From: Triticum aestivum
Lineage: Eukaryota; Streptophyta; Magnoliopsida; Poales; Poaceae
Length of the DNA: 64,000 nt
Assembly (NCBI RefSeq): GCF_018294505.1
Contig: NC_057812.1
Location: 56,650,074 to 56,714,073, forward strand
Direction of reading: 5' to 3'
A program made the position numbers and the translations under genes. Under the pieces are notes generated by a model. The model saw nothing but the letters and a program-made list of their open reading frames with translations, had not been told where the DNA came from and made no database searches. Numbering within the stretch: the first letter of the stretch is position 1; every line of letters begins with the position of its first letter. This document shows, one piece after another, positions 22,033 to 34,144 of this stretch.

Positions 22033-23310
22033 TGATATGTCTTCGTCATATCTACTTTTCCAAACACTTTTGCCCTTGTTTTGGACTCTAACTTGCATGA
22101 TCTGAATGGAACTAACCCGGACTGACGCTGTTTTCAGCAGAATTGCCATGGTGTTATTTATGTGCAGAAACAAAAGTTCTCGGAATGACCTGAAACTCCA
22201 CGGAGCGTATTTTTGGAAATAATAAAAAATACTGGCAAAAGATCAAGGCCAGGGGGCCCACACCCTAGCCACGAGGGTGGGGGCGTGCCTGCCCCCTGGG
22301 CATGCCCCCCTACCTCGTGGGCCCCCTGGACCTCCTCCGACCTCAACTCGGGGCTCCGGAGAAGGATTCATCGCGTTTTACGATACGGAGCCGCCCCAAG
22401 CCCTAAACTCTCTCGGGAGGGCTGATCTGAAGTCCGTTCGGGGCTCCGGAGAGGGGAATCCGTCTCCATCATCATCATGAACCATCCTCCATCACCAATT
22501 TCATGATGCTCACCGCCGTGCATGGGTAATTTCATTGTAGGCTTGCTAGACGGTGATGGGTTGGATGAGATTTATCATGTAATCGAGTTATTTTTGTTAG
22601 AGTTTGATCCCTAGTATCCACAATGTTCTGAGATTGATGTTGCTATGACTTTTCTATGCTTAATGCTAGTCACTAGGGCCCGGGTGCCATGATTTCAGAT
22701 CTGAACCTATTGTGTATTCATCAATATATGAGTGTTCTTGATCCTATCTTGCAAGTCTATAGTCACCTACTATGTGTTATGATCCGGCAACCCTGAAGTG
22801 ACAATAATCGGGACCACTTCCGGTGATGACCGTAGTTTGAGGAGTTCATGTATTCACTATGTGTTAATGCTTTGGTCCGGTACTCTATTAAAAGGAGGCC
22901 TTAATATCCCTTAGTTTCTAATAGGACCCCGCTGCCATGGCAGGGTAGGACAAAATATGTCATGCAAGTTCTTTTCCATAAGCATGTATGACTATATTCG
23001 GAATACATGCCTACATTACATTGATGAATTGGAGCTAGTTCTGTGTCACCCTAGGTTATGACTGTTACATGATGAACCACATCTGGCATAATTCTCTATC
23101 ACCGATCCATTGCCTACGAGCTTTCCATATATTGTTCTTTGCTTATTTACTTTGCTGCAGATATTAAGTTATCTAGGTGTGGTTGACTTGACAACTCAGC
23201 TGCTAATATTTGAGAATATTCTTTGGCTCCCCTTGTGTCGAATCAATAAATTTGGGTTGAATACTCTACCCTCGAAAACTGTTGCGATCCCCTATACTTG
23301 TGGGTTATCA
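22033..23310 (+). repeat. Gypsy-B1 5' LTR
   Basis: TGATATGTCT to TGGGTTATCA, 1278 bp. It has the GC-rich inverted repeat (22249-22329), but the TATA-bearing segment found in the 3' LTR (TATATATT at 29738) is missing. The sequence jumps from CTCAACT to CGGGGCTCCGGAG. A second deletion of about 120 bp lies near 23147. Confidence 0.9.
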
Positions 23311-23321
23311 AGACTATTTTC

Positions 23322-23339
23322 TGGCGCCGTTGCCAGGGA
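23322..23339 (+). promoter_or_regulatory. Gypsy-B1 primer binding site, tRNA-Asp type
   Basis: TGGCGCCGTTGCCAGGGA is the complement of a tRNA-Asp 3' end with one mismatch in this copy. It lies 11 bases after the LTR, as in Gypsy-A. Confidence 0.8.
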
Positions 23340-23341
23340 GC

Positions 23342-25477
23342 ATGGCTCTATTCTTTGAGTCACTTGGGAATTATATCTGCTTATCATTTATGAAGAACTT
23401 GAGAGATCCAAAAACCAAGATTTATCCTTCAACTACGAGGGGAGGTAAGGAACTGCCATCTAGCTTTGCACTTGATTCACCTTCTGTTTTGAGTAAGCTT
23501 GCGACACCTAAACCTGCTTCTGCTATTGATTCTGATATGTCGCGTATTATTGATGATGCCACTTCTGCTATGCATGATACTTATGATGAAACTACTTCTA
23601 TGCTTGATACTACTGTGCCACTTGGTGAATTTCTTGATGAACAACTTGCTAGAGCTAGAGAGAATGAAATTATTGAAATTGATAATACTTATGAAAGTGA
23701 TTATGAAGGCTCTCCTAATAAATATGAATTACCTGTTGTGCCTGAGGGCTATGTTATGGATGAAGAAACTAAAAGAGACTTTCTTGCTTGCAATGATAGA
23801 AATGATCTTAAGATATTATTAGCTAAGCTTAAATAAAAAACTCTAAATGCTAGAATGAAATATGATCCTGCTTATGCCACTTCACCTATCTTTGTTACTG
23901 ATAAGGATTATGAATTCTCTATTGATCCTGATATAATTACTTTGGTCGAATCTGATCCTTTTTATGGCTATGAATCTGAAACTATTGTGGCACATCTTAC
24001 TAAATTAAATGATATAGCCACCCTGTTTACTAATGATGAGAGAACTCGTTACTTTTATATCCTTAAAATATTCCTGTTCTCATTAAAGGGTGATGCTAAG
24101 ATATGGTTTAATTCTCCTGATCCTGGTTGTGAGTGTAGTCCCCGGGATATGATTTATTACTTCTCTACTAAATATTTCCCTGCTCATAAGAAACAAGCTG
24201 CCTTAAGGGATATATATATAATTTTCTGCAAGTTGAAGAAGAGAGTCTCCCACAAGCTTGGGGGAGGCTTCTCCAATTACTTAATGCTTTGCCTGATCAT
24301 CCTCTTAAGAAAAAATGAAATACTTGATATCTTTTATAATGAACTAACCGATGCTTCCAGAGATTACCTGGATAGTTGTGTTGGTTCTGTTTTTAGGGAA
24401 AGAACACTGGATGAAGCTGAAATTCTATTGAATAATATGTTGACAAATGGAAATAATTGGACACTTCCTGAGTGAACTCCTGAGCCTATTCCTAAACCAA
24501 CTCCAAAGAAAAGGGGTGTTCTATTTCTCAGACCTGAAGATATGCAAGAGGCAAAGAAATCCATGAAACAAAAGGGTATTAAAGCTAAAGATGTTAAGAA
24601 TTTACCCCCTATTGAAGAAATACATGGTCTTAATTTACCGCCTACTGAAGAAACACATGGTCTTGATAATCCGACACATGTAGTAAAGGTAAATTCTCTC
24701 TATAGATATAATAAAGCTGAAATCCCATTTACTAAGTTTGCTAGCCCATGCTTAGATGAATTTGATGAATTTATGGTTAAGCAAGAAGACTTCAATGCTT
24801 ATTTTGGTAGAGAATTAAAATGTAGTGCTGATATGTTTGAACACTTGGGTGATTATATGGCTAATGTCAAAGGTGAACTTAAACTTATTAGTAAACATGC
24901 TTCTATGGTTACCACTCAAGTAGAACAAGTACTTAAAGCTCAAAATGATTTGCTCAATGAATTGAATAGTAAGAATAATGATTATGAAGTTAGAGTGGCT
25001 ACTATAACTGGTAAGATGACTCAGGAACCTCTGTATCCTGAAGGCCACCCTAAGAGAATTGAGCAAGATTCTCAGAGAAATAATATAGATGCACCCAGTC
25101 CTTCTAAATGGAAGAAAAAGAAAAATGATAGGACTCTGCATGCTTCTAGTGAACCTATTGCTGAATCACCTGAGAATCCAAATGATATTTCTATTTTTGA
25201 TGCTGAAACACAATCTGGTAATGAACCTGAAACTAGTGATAATGTTAATGATAATGTTCATGATGATGCTCAACCTAGTAATGATAATGATATAGAAATT
25301 GAACCTGTTGTTGATCTTGATAACCCACAATCAAAGAATCAACGTTATGATAAGAAAGACTTTGTTGCTAGGAAACACGGTAAGGAAAGAGAGCCCTGGG
25401 TTCCGAAACCCATGCCTTTTCCTCCCAAACCATCCAAGAAAAGGATGATGAGAATTTTGAGCGCTTTGCTGAAATGA
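23342..25477 (+). pseudogene. Gypsy-B1 gag (broken)
   Basis: An ATG three bases after the primer site (23342) opens a frame to 23836, where LAKLK ends in TAA. The Retrotransposon_gag domain follows in 23855-24475 (HLTKLNDIATLF; KIFLFSLKGDAKIWF; YFSTKYFPAHKKQAALRDI). An in-frame TGA ends it at 24473-24475, and the C-terminal part (24542-25477; KKSMKQKGIKAEDV-like, then an acidic Asn/Asp-rich tail) continues in the same frame. Inside the capsid domain a 4-bp loss in an AT repeat (about 24211) and a 1-bp gain near 24310 cancel, giving a scrambled stretch of about 33 residues. Intact gag B2 (36848-38929) serves as the reference. No zinc knuckle is seen. Confidence 0.85.
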
Positions 25478-26178
25478 TTAGACCTATCTTTTTGCGTATG
25501 CGGTTAACTGATATGCTCAAAATGAATCCTTATGCTAAGTATATGAAAGAAATTGTTACTAATAAAAGAAAGATACCGGAAGCTGAAATTTCCACCATGC
25601 TTGCTAATTATACTTTTAAAGATGGAATACCAAAGAAACTTGGAGATCCAAGAGTACCCACTATACCATGCTCCATTAAAAGAAACTTTGTTAAAACTGC
25701 TTTATGTGATCTTGGAGCCGGTGTTAGTGTTATGCCTCTCTCTTTATATCATAGACTTGATTTGAATAAGTTGACACCTACAAAAATATCTTTGCAAATG
25801 GCTAGTAAATCAACTGCTATACCTGTCGGTATTTGTGAGGATGTGCCTGTTGTGGCTGCAAACGTTACTATTTTAATGGACTTTGTTATTCTTGATATTC
25901 CCGAGGACGATAGTATGTCTATTATTCTTGGAAGACCCTTTTTGAATACCGTAGGGGCTGTTATTGATTGCACCAAAGGCAATGTCACTTTTCATGTTAA
26001 TGGTAATGAGCATACGATACACTTTCCGAGGAAACAACCTCAAGTCCACAGTATCAATTCTATTGGAAAAATTCCATCGATTCTTTTTGGAGGTTTTGAA
26101 TTTCCTCTTCCTACTGTCAAGAAGAAATATGATATTCTTATTGTTGGGGATGTGCATATCCCCGTTGAGGTAACCTAG
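25441..26178 (+). pseudogene. Gypsy-B1 retropepsin (aspartic protease)
   Basis: It lies in a different frame from gag, overlapping its last codons (KDDENFERFAEMIRP...). Active-site region: CDLGAGVSVMPLSLY (about 25708-25752). Flap/second signature: IILGRPFLNTVGAVIDC (about 25921-25971). It ends VEVT at 26178 with no RT behind it. The reading is open throughout and only the join to gag is disrupted. In Athila-like elements this domain cleaves the polyprotein; the expected fused RT is absent here and in B2. Confidence 0.85.
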
Positions 26179-26961
26179 TGTTATTCGAAAATTCTCTGGT
26201 TCCATGTTATTCGGAATGAGTTTGTTAACAAGACTAGATCAACCTTGCTAATGGATTCCTTTTGATGATCATGAGATGGATGAATTTAGAAAACACAACT
26301 CTGTGTACCCTCCTTTTACTTTCTGTTATTTATATTAAATAAAATAAAAATAGTACTTTATGTCTGTTATCTGAATTATCTGTGCAATATAAAAATACCC
26401 TGAAAATAAAAGTTCTCCAAATGCCCTGAAATTTAAATATGATTTTTTCTGGAATATTTGAGAATATTTGGCACTGAGAACACAGCAGGGGGGCATCCAC
26501 CTGGCCACGAGGGTGGAGGGCGCGCCCTACCCCCTAGGAGCGCCCCCCTGCCTCGTGGGCCCACGGTGGCCCTCCTCCACTTATTCATGCACCCACACAC
26601 TCCTTCTCCTCCCCCACAAACACCATTATCCAGCTCAAGCACGAGTTCTAGCTCATTTTGCTGCGATTTTCGATCTCCTTGCTCAAAGCACCTCTCACAA
26701 AACTGCTTTGGGGGATCGTTCCTTGGTATGTGACTCCTCCATTGGTCCAATTAGTTTTTGTTCTAGCGCTTTATTCATTGCAAATTTGTGCTGCCTAGGT
26801 GACCATGTTCTTGAGCTTGCATGTCAAATTATGTGGTTCCAAGTAGTTTTGATGCATGATATAGGCTCTAGGCACTTGTAGGAGTAGTTGCTATCAATTT
26901 TGTTGAGTTGAGTTCACTTTTATTTGAAGTTACTAAAAAATTCAGAATTTTTCAGAAAATA
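26179..26961 (+). promoter_or_regulatory. Gypsy-B1 internal LTR-like promoter block
   Basis: No ORF. Bases 26410-26580 follow the LTR promoter region in order: AGTTCTC..AATG.CCTGAAA, an AT-rich stretch with a GGAATATTTG core, CAGGGGGGC, and a GC-rich inverted repeat (about 26503-26562, GGTGGAGGGCGCGCCC and partner). The third ORF starts 400 bp later. Promoter function is inferred from LTR resemblance. Confidence 0.5.
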
Positions 26962-27537
26962 ATGAAGAGATTTTTGAGGGTCTCATCGAGCCGAAGCTCT
27001 AACGAAAAGGAAAATGAAGAAGCAAAGAAACCCAAACATAATCTGCATCACATCGCAGAGGTTCGGGCGTGTGAATGGCCTTGTGATGATTTCTTCAGAG
27101 CAGCCGGGATTTATGATGATTTCTATGAATTGGCTGAGAGTGTAGGCCTCGCCACCTTCCTCAACGACCAGCGCGAACAGTATCTCTTACTCACCGATAT
27201 CTTTGCGCAAAACTTTCATTTCCGTGCTAGGAGCTCACCACCTACAGTGGAGTTTTATTTATATGATGAGCATAAGGAGATGTCACTTCAAGATTTTTGT
27301 CGGGTTTGTTTGATCCCTTTCGAGGGCATCATAGAGGAACCACATCGCGGCGATGTGGATGGGTTTATTGATACCATCACTGTAGGGGAAACGAGGAAGG
27401 TTTACGATGCACGAACTACTAGCATACACTTTCATGTTCTATGTTACTTTGCTATATTTGCTAGTAGATGCTTAATTGGGCGCGGAAACTGTGGAAACCT
27501 TAGTATCCCTGATATTAATTTCTTCTTGTGTGTTTAA
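26962..27537 (+). pseudogene. Gypsy-B1 third ORF, C-terminal half deleted
   Basis: The ATG at 26962 (MKRFLRVSSSRSS) is preferred because the frame upstream has only a TTG. Recognisable blocks: ACEWPCDDFFRAAGIYDDFY, FHFRARSSPPTVEFYLYDE, MSLQDFCRVCLIPFEG and CLIGRGNCGNLSIPDI. The B2 copy continues for about 200 more residues. Here the sequence jumps from GATATT into the 3' untranslated region and stops at 27537. The gene resembles the extra ORFs of plant Athila-like elements (ATHILA ORF-1 type). Its biochemical role is unknown. Confidence 0.65.
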
Positions 27538-29401
27538 TAAACATTAAGAAAACCAAAAAAAATACTTGTAGATTTTAATTAGTTTACTTTCCATGCTTGT
27601 AGTAGTAATTAAAAAGAAAACCAAAAAGATTTCCTGTTCTTCTTTTTGCTTGTTGGGAGCTTTCCCGTGTAAATAGTTTTATTTCTTTTCTTTGGGGGTC
27701 GGTAGGAGAAGATCATGATTAAATTGTTGAAGTGGCTCTTATAAGCATTATTGTTAATCTGACAAAAGAGCCCATATTGCCTTGTCTTCTCATGTTTATT
27801 GAATGCTTGCAGATTCCAGCTTAGTCCAATGCACGTGCACAATTATTATTATCCACACTATTCGGTCGTGCAAGTGAAAGGCAATAATGATGATATATGA
27901 TGAACTGATTGAGATGAGAAAAGCTGGTATGAGCTTGACTTCTCTTATTTTTGTAAATATGATTAGTTCATTGTTCCTGATTCAGCCAATTATGAATAAA
28001 CATGTTTGCGATGACAATTAGAGATCATAGTTTCTTATGCCATGTTTAACTAGCTAGGAGCTTATAATGGTTTACCTTGCGTGCCAACATGATATTAAAA
28101 TGGTTGTGATGTGGTATGATAGGGTGGTATCCTCTTTTGAACGATTCGAGTGGCTTGACTTGGCACATGTTCATGCATGTAGTTGAAACAAAATCAACAT
28201 AGACTCTACGATATTTATGTTCATGGTGCATTATATAGTACTCATGCTTGCATTCGGTGTTGATTAATTTTAATGTGTGTTCATGACTGTTGTCGCTCTC
28301 TAGCTGGTCGCTTCCTAGTCTTTTTCTAGACTTCACCTGTACTAAGCGGGAATAATGCTTGTGCATCCAATCCCATAAGCCCCAAAGTTATTCCATATGA
28401 GTCCACCATACCTACCTATATACAGTATCTACCTGCCGTTCCAAGTAAATTTGTATTTGCCAAACCCTAAACCTTCAAATAAATATCCTATTTTGTATGC
28501 TCGAATAGCTCATGTATCAACTAGGGCTGTCTGTATTTTCCATGTTAGGCGGGTTATTCTCAAGAGGAGTGGACTCCACTCCTCACTCACGAGAAAATGG
28601 CTGGTCACCGGGATGCCCAGTCCCATGCTTTATGCAAATCAAATCAAAATAATTGCAAACAAAACTCCCCCTGGGACTCTTGTTAGTTGGAGGCACTCGT
28701 TGTTTCGAGAAAGCCATGGATTGATGCTTGTTGGTGGAGGGGGAGTGTAAACTTTACCATTCTGTTTGGGAGCCGCCTATAATGTGTGTAGCATGGAAGA
28801 TATCGCCATCTCTTGGTTGTTATGTTGACAATGAAAGTATACCGCTCAAAATATTATTCATCTCTATTTCAAAACCGAGCTCTGGCACCTCTATGAATCC
28901 CTGCTTCCCTCTGCGAAGAGCCTATCTATTTACTTTCATGTTGAGTCATCATCCTCTTATTAAAAAGCACCAGTTGGAGAGCACCACTGTCATTTGCATT
29001 CATTATTGTTAGTTTACATTGAGTATGACTTGACTGGATCTCTTTTACCATGAATTACAATGTCTAGTCAGTCCTTGATCTTTAAAGGTGCTCTGCATTT
29101 ATGTTTTGCGGTCTCAGAAAGGGCTAGCGAGATACCATCTTGTTATATCATATCATGATTGTTTTGAGAAAGTGTTGTCATCCGAGATTAATTATTATTG
29201 CTCGCTAGTTGATTATGCCATTGATATGAGTAAACATGAGACCTAAGCGTTATTGTGAGTATGGTTAGTTTATAATCTTTGCTGGAAACTTGAATGCTAG
29301 CTTTACATATTTACAACAACAAGAGCAAACAGAGTTTGTAAAAGTTTTTATTTATCACTTTCATCTTGTCAACTGAATTGCTTGAGGACAAGCAAAGGTT
29401 T
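27538..29401 (+). other. Gypsy-B1 3' non-coding region
   Basis: 1.86 kb without a supportable ORF, collinear with 32164-34040 of B2 in reverse. It shares GAGTCCACCATA and GCTTCCCTCTGCGAAG with Gypsy-A and ends in GAGGACAAGCAAAGGTTT. Confidence 0.7.
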
Positions 29402-29414
29402 AAGCTTGGGGAGT
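29402..29414 (+). other. Gypsy-B1 polypurine tract
   Basis: AAGCTTGGGGAGT abuts the 3' LTR. It has one G fewer than in Gypsy-A and B2. Confidence 0.8.
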
Positions 29415-30751
29415 TGATACGTCTCCGTCGTATCTACTTTTCCAAACACTTTTGCCCTTGTTTTGGACTCTAACTTGCATGATTTGAATGGAACTAACCC
29501 GGACTGATGCTGTTTTCAGCAGAATTGCCATGGCGTTATTTATGTCCAGAAACAAAAGTTCTCGGAATGACCTGAAACTCCACGGAGCGTATTTTTGGAA
29601 ATAATAAAAAATACTGGCAAAGATCAAGGCCAGGGGGCCCACACCCTAGCCATGAGGGTGGGGGGCGCGCCTGCCCCCCTGGGCGCTCCCCCTACCTCGT
29701 GGGCCCCTTGGAGGTCCTCCGACCTCAACTCCAACTCTATATATTCGTGTTAGGACATAAAAAATCAAGGAGAAGGATTCATCACGTTTTACGATACGAA
29801 GCCGCCGCCAAGCCGTAAACTCTCTCGGGAGGGCTAATCAAGAGTCCGTTCGAGGCTCCGGAGAAGGGAATCCGTCGCCATTGTCATCATCAACCATCCT
29901 CCATCACCAATTTCATGATGATCACCGCCATGCGTGAGTAATTTCATTGTAGGCTTGCTGGACGGTGATGGGTTGGATGAGATTTATCATGTAATCGAGT
30001 TAGTTTTGTTAGGGTTTGATCCCTGGTATCCACTATGTTCTGAGATTGATGTTGCTATGACTTTGCTATGCTTAATTCTTGTCACTAGGGCCTGAGTGCC
30101 ATGATTTCAGATCTGAACCTATTATGTTTTCATCAATATATGAGTGTTCTTGATCCTATCTTGCAAGTCTATAGTCACCTAGTATGTGTTATTATCCGAC
30201 AACCCCGAAGTGACAATAATCGAGACCACTTCCGGTGATGACCGTAGTTTGAGGAGTTCATGTATTCACTATGTGTTAATGCTTTGGTTCGGTACTCTAT
30301 TAAAAGGAGGCCTTAATATCCCTTAGTTTCCAATAGGACCCCGCTGCCATAGGAGGGTAGGACAAAAGATGTCATGCAAGTTCTTTTCCATAAGCATGTA
30401 TGACTATATTCGGAATACATGCCTACATTACATTGATGAATTGGAGCTAGTTCTGTGTCACCCTAGGTTATGACTGTTACATGATGAACCACATCCGGCA
30501 TAATTCTCTATCACCGATCCATTGCCTACAAGATTTCCATATATTGTTCTTCGCTTATTTACTTTTCCGTTGCTATTGCTATCATCACTACAAAATACCA
30601 AAAACATTACTTTTGCTATCGCTACCACTACTATCATATTACTTTGCTACAAAATAATTTGCTGCAGATATTAAGTTATCTAGGTGTGGTTGAATTGACA
30701 ACTCAATTGCTAATACTCGAGAATATTCTTTGGCTCCCCTTGTGTCGAATC
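29415..30751 (+). repeat. Gypsy-B1 3' LTR, main part
   Basis: It begins TGATACGTCTCC and includes the GC-rich inverted repeat (29630-29711) and TATA box (29738-29745). It breaks off at ...TGTGTCGAATC (30751), where Gypsy-B2 starts. The final 11 bases of this LTR are at 40387-40397. About 60 bp between them are missing (compare 23245-23304). Confidence 0.9.
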
Positions 30752-32149
30752 ACCCACAAGTATAGGGGGTCGCAACAGTTTTCGAGGGTAGAGTATTCAA
30801 CCCAAATTTATTGATTCGACACAAGGGGAGCCAAAGAATATTCTCAAGTATTAGCAGCTAAGTTGTCAATTCAACCACACCTAGATAACTTAATATCTGT
30901 AGCAAAGTGTTTAGTAGCAAAGTAATATGATAGTAGTGGTAACGGTAGGAAAAGGTAACAGTAGTAAAAGTAATGTTTTTGGTATTTTGTAGTGATGATA
31001 GCAATAGCAACGGGAAAGTAAATAAGCAAAGAACAACATAGGAAAAGCTCGTAGGCAATGGATCGGTGATAGAGAATTATGCCAGATGTGGTTCATCATG
31101 TAACAGTCATAACCTAGGGTGACACAGAACTAGCTCCAGTTCATTGATATAATGTAGGCCTGTATTCCGAACATAGTCATACGTGCTTATGGAAAAGAAC
31201 TAGCATGACATCTTTTGTCCTACCCTCCCGTGGCAGCGGGGTCCTTACGGAAACTAAGGGATATTAAGGCCTCCTTTTAATAGAGTACCGGAACAAAGAA
31301 TTAACACATAGTGAATACATGAACTCCTCAAACTACGGTCATCACCTGTAAGTATCCCGATTATTGTCACTTCGGGGTTAACGGATCATAACACATAATA
31401 GGTGACTATAGACTTGCAAGATAGGATCAAGAACACTCATATATTGATGAAAACATAATAGGTTCAGATCTGAAATCATGGCACTCGGGCCCTAGTGAGA
31501 AGCATTAAGCATAGCAAAGTCATAGCAACATAAATCTCAGAACATAGTCGATACTAGGGATCAAACCCTAACAAAACTAACTCGATTACATGATAGATCC
31601 CATCCAACCCATCACCGTCCAGCAAGCCTACTATGGAATTACTCACGCACGGCGGTGAGCATCATGAAATTGGTGATGGAGGATGGTTGATGATGATGAT
31701 GGCGACAGATTCCCCTCTCCGGAGCCCCGAACGGACTCCAGATTAGCCCTCCCGAGAGGTTTTAGGGCTTGGCAGCGGCTCCGTATCGTAAAACGCGATA
31801 ATTTCTTCTCTCTTATTTTTTCTCCCCGAAACACAATATATGGAGTTGGAGTTGGAGTCGGAGAGGCAACATGGGAGCCCACGAGGTAGGGGGCGCGCCC
31901 CCCACCCTCGTGGAGAGGTGATGGGCCCCATGGCCTTCATCTTTAGCAGGTATTTTTCGGATTTTCTTAAAAGTTGCTCCGTGAAGTTTCAGGTCATTCC
32001 GAGAACGTTTGTTTCTACACATAAATAACACCATGGTAATTCTGCTGAAAACAGCGTCAGTCCGGGTTAGTACCATTCAAATCATGCAAGTTAGAGTCCA
32101 AAATAAGGGCAAAAGTGTTTGGAAAAGTAGATACGACAGAGACGTATCA
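30752..32149 (-). repeat. Gypsy-B2 3' LTR
   Basis: Reverse complement of the family LTR, running from ACCCACAAGTATAGG to GAGACGTATCA. The five terminal bases TGATA are missing at the B1 junction. It forms an inverted repeat of about 1.3 kb with 29415-30751. Confidence 0.9.
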
Positions 32150-32163
32150 ACTCCCCCAAGCTT
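32150..32163 (-). other. Gypsy-B2 polypurine tract
   Basis: On the minus strand it reads AAGCTTGGGGGAGT, next to the 3' LTR and identical to the tract of Gypsy-A. Confidence 0.8.
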
Positions 32164-34144
32164 AAACCTTTGCTTGTCCTCAAGCAATTCAGTTGACAAA
32201 CTGAAAGTGATAAAGAAAAACTTTTACAAACTCTGTTTGCTCTTCTTGTTGTAAATATGTAAAGCCAGCATTCAAGTTTTTAGCAAAGATTATAATTAAC
32301 CACATTCACAATAACGCATAGGTCTCAAGTTTACTCATATCACTAGCATAATTAACTAGCGAGCCATAATAATAAATCTCGGATGACAAAACTTTCTCAA
32401 AACAATCATAATATGATATAACAAGATGGTATCTCGCTAGCCCTTTCTGAGACCGCAAAACATAAATGCAGAGCACCTTTAAAGACCAAGGACTGACTAG
32501 ACATTGTAATTCATGGTAAAAGAGATCCAGTCAAGTCATACTCAATGTAAACTAACAGTAATGAATGCAAATGACAGCGGTGCTCTCCAAGTGGTGCTTT
32601 TTAATCAAAGGATGATGACTCAGCATAAAAGTAAATAGATAGGCCCTTCGCAGAGGGAAGCAGGGATTTGTAGAGGTGCCAGAGCTCGGTTTTGAAATAG
32701 AGGTCAATAATATTATGAGTGGTATACTTTCATTATCAACATAACAACCAAGAGATGGCGATATCTTCCATGCTACACACATTATAGGCGGTTCCCAAAC
32801 AGAATGGTAAAGTTTATACTCCCCTTCCACCAACAAGCATCAATCCATGGCTTGCTCGAAACAACGAGTGCCTCCAACTAACAAGAGTCCCAGGGGGAGT
32901 TTTGTTTGCGATTATTTTGATTTAGTTTGCATAAAGCATGGGACTGGGCATCCCGGTGACCAGCCATTTATCTCGTGAGTGAGGAGCGGAGTCCACTCCT
33001 CTTGAGAATAACCCGCCTAACATTGAAGATACAGATAGCCCTAGTTGATACATGAGCTATTCGAGCATACAAAACAGGATATTTATTTGAAGCTTTAGAG
33101 TTTGGCACATACAAATTTACTTGGAACGGCAGGTAGATACCGTATATAGGTAGGTGTAGTGGACTCATGTGGAATAACTTTGGGGTTTAAGGAATTTGGA
33201 TGCACAGGCAGTATTCCTGCTTAGTACAGGTGAAGGCTAGCAAAAGACTGGGAAGCAACCAGCTAGAGAGCGACAACAGTCATGAACATGCATTAAAATT
33301 AATCAACATTGAATGCGAGTATGAGTAGGATATAATCCACCATGAACATAGATATCGTGAAGGCTATGTTGATTTTGTTTCAACTACATGCGTGAACATG
33401 TGCCAAGTCAAGTCACTTAAATCATTCAGAGGAGGATACCACCCTATCATACCACGTCATAACTATCTCAATAGCATGTTGGCACGCATGGTAAACCATT
33501 ATAACTCATAGCTAATCAATCATGGCACAAGAAACTATGATCTCTAGTTGTCATTGCAAACATGTTTATTCATAATAGGCTGAATCAGGAACGATGAACT
33601 AATCATATTTACAAAAACAAAAGAGGTCAAGTTCATACCAGCTTTTCTCATCTCAGTTAGTCCATCATATATTAGCATAATTGCCTTTCACTTGCACGAC
33701 CGAACGATGTGAATAATAATAATAGTGCACGTGCATTGGACTAAGCTGGAATCTGCAGGCATTCAATAAATAGGAGAAGACAAGGCAATATGGGCTCTTT
33801 TGTCAGATCAACAATAATGCATATAAGAGCCACTTCAACAATTTAATTATGATCTTCTCGTATCGACCCCCAAAGAAAATAAAAGAAATAAAACTATTTA
33901 CACGGGAAAGCTCCCAAAAACAAAAGAAGAACAATAAATCTTTTTGGGTTTTCTTTTTAATTACTACTACAAGCATGGAAATTAAAACTAGCTAAAAGCT
34001 ACAACTAATTTTTTGGTTTTTCTTAAGGTGTATTAAACACACAAGAAGAAAGCAAAAAAAGGGAAAATAAACTAGCATGGATGATACAATGAAAAAGTAT
34101 GAGCACCGACATCTAGAAATGAGTGTGTGAACATAAATGTAATG
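32164..34144 (-). other. Gypsy-B2 3' non-coding region
   Basis: About 2 kb with no supportable ORF, collinear with the B1 region. It contains a purine/AT-rich stretch at 33960-34060 that lies at the break of the B1 third-ORF deletion. Confidence 0.7.

Noticed and set aside
25430..25480. Programmed -1 frameshift between gag and protease of Gypsy-B
   Set aside because: B1 and B2 have different offsets (-1/+2 versus +1) and different A-run lengths, and neither shows a canonical X XXY YYZ heptamer in the gag frame. Independent slippage mutations fit better.
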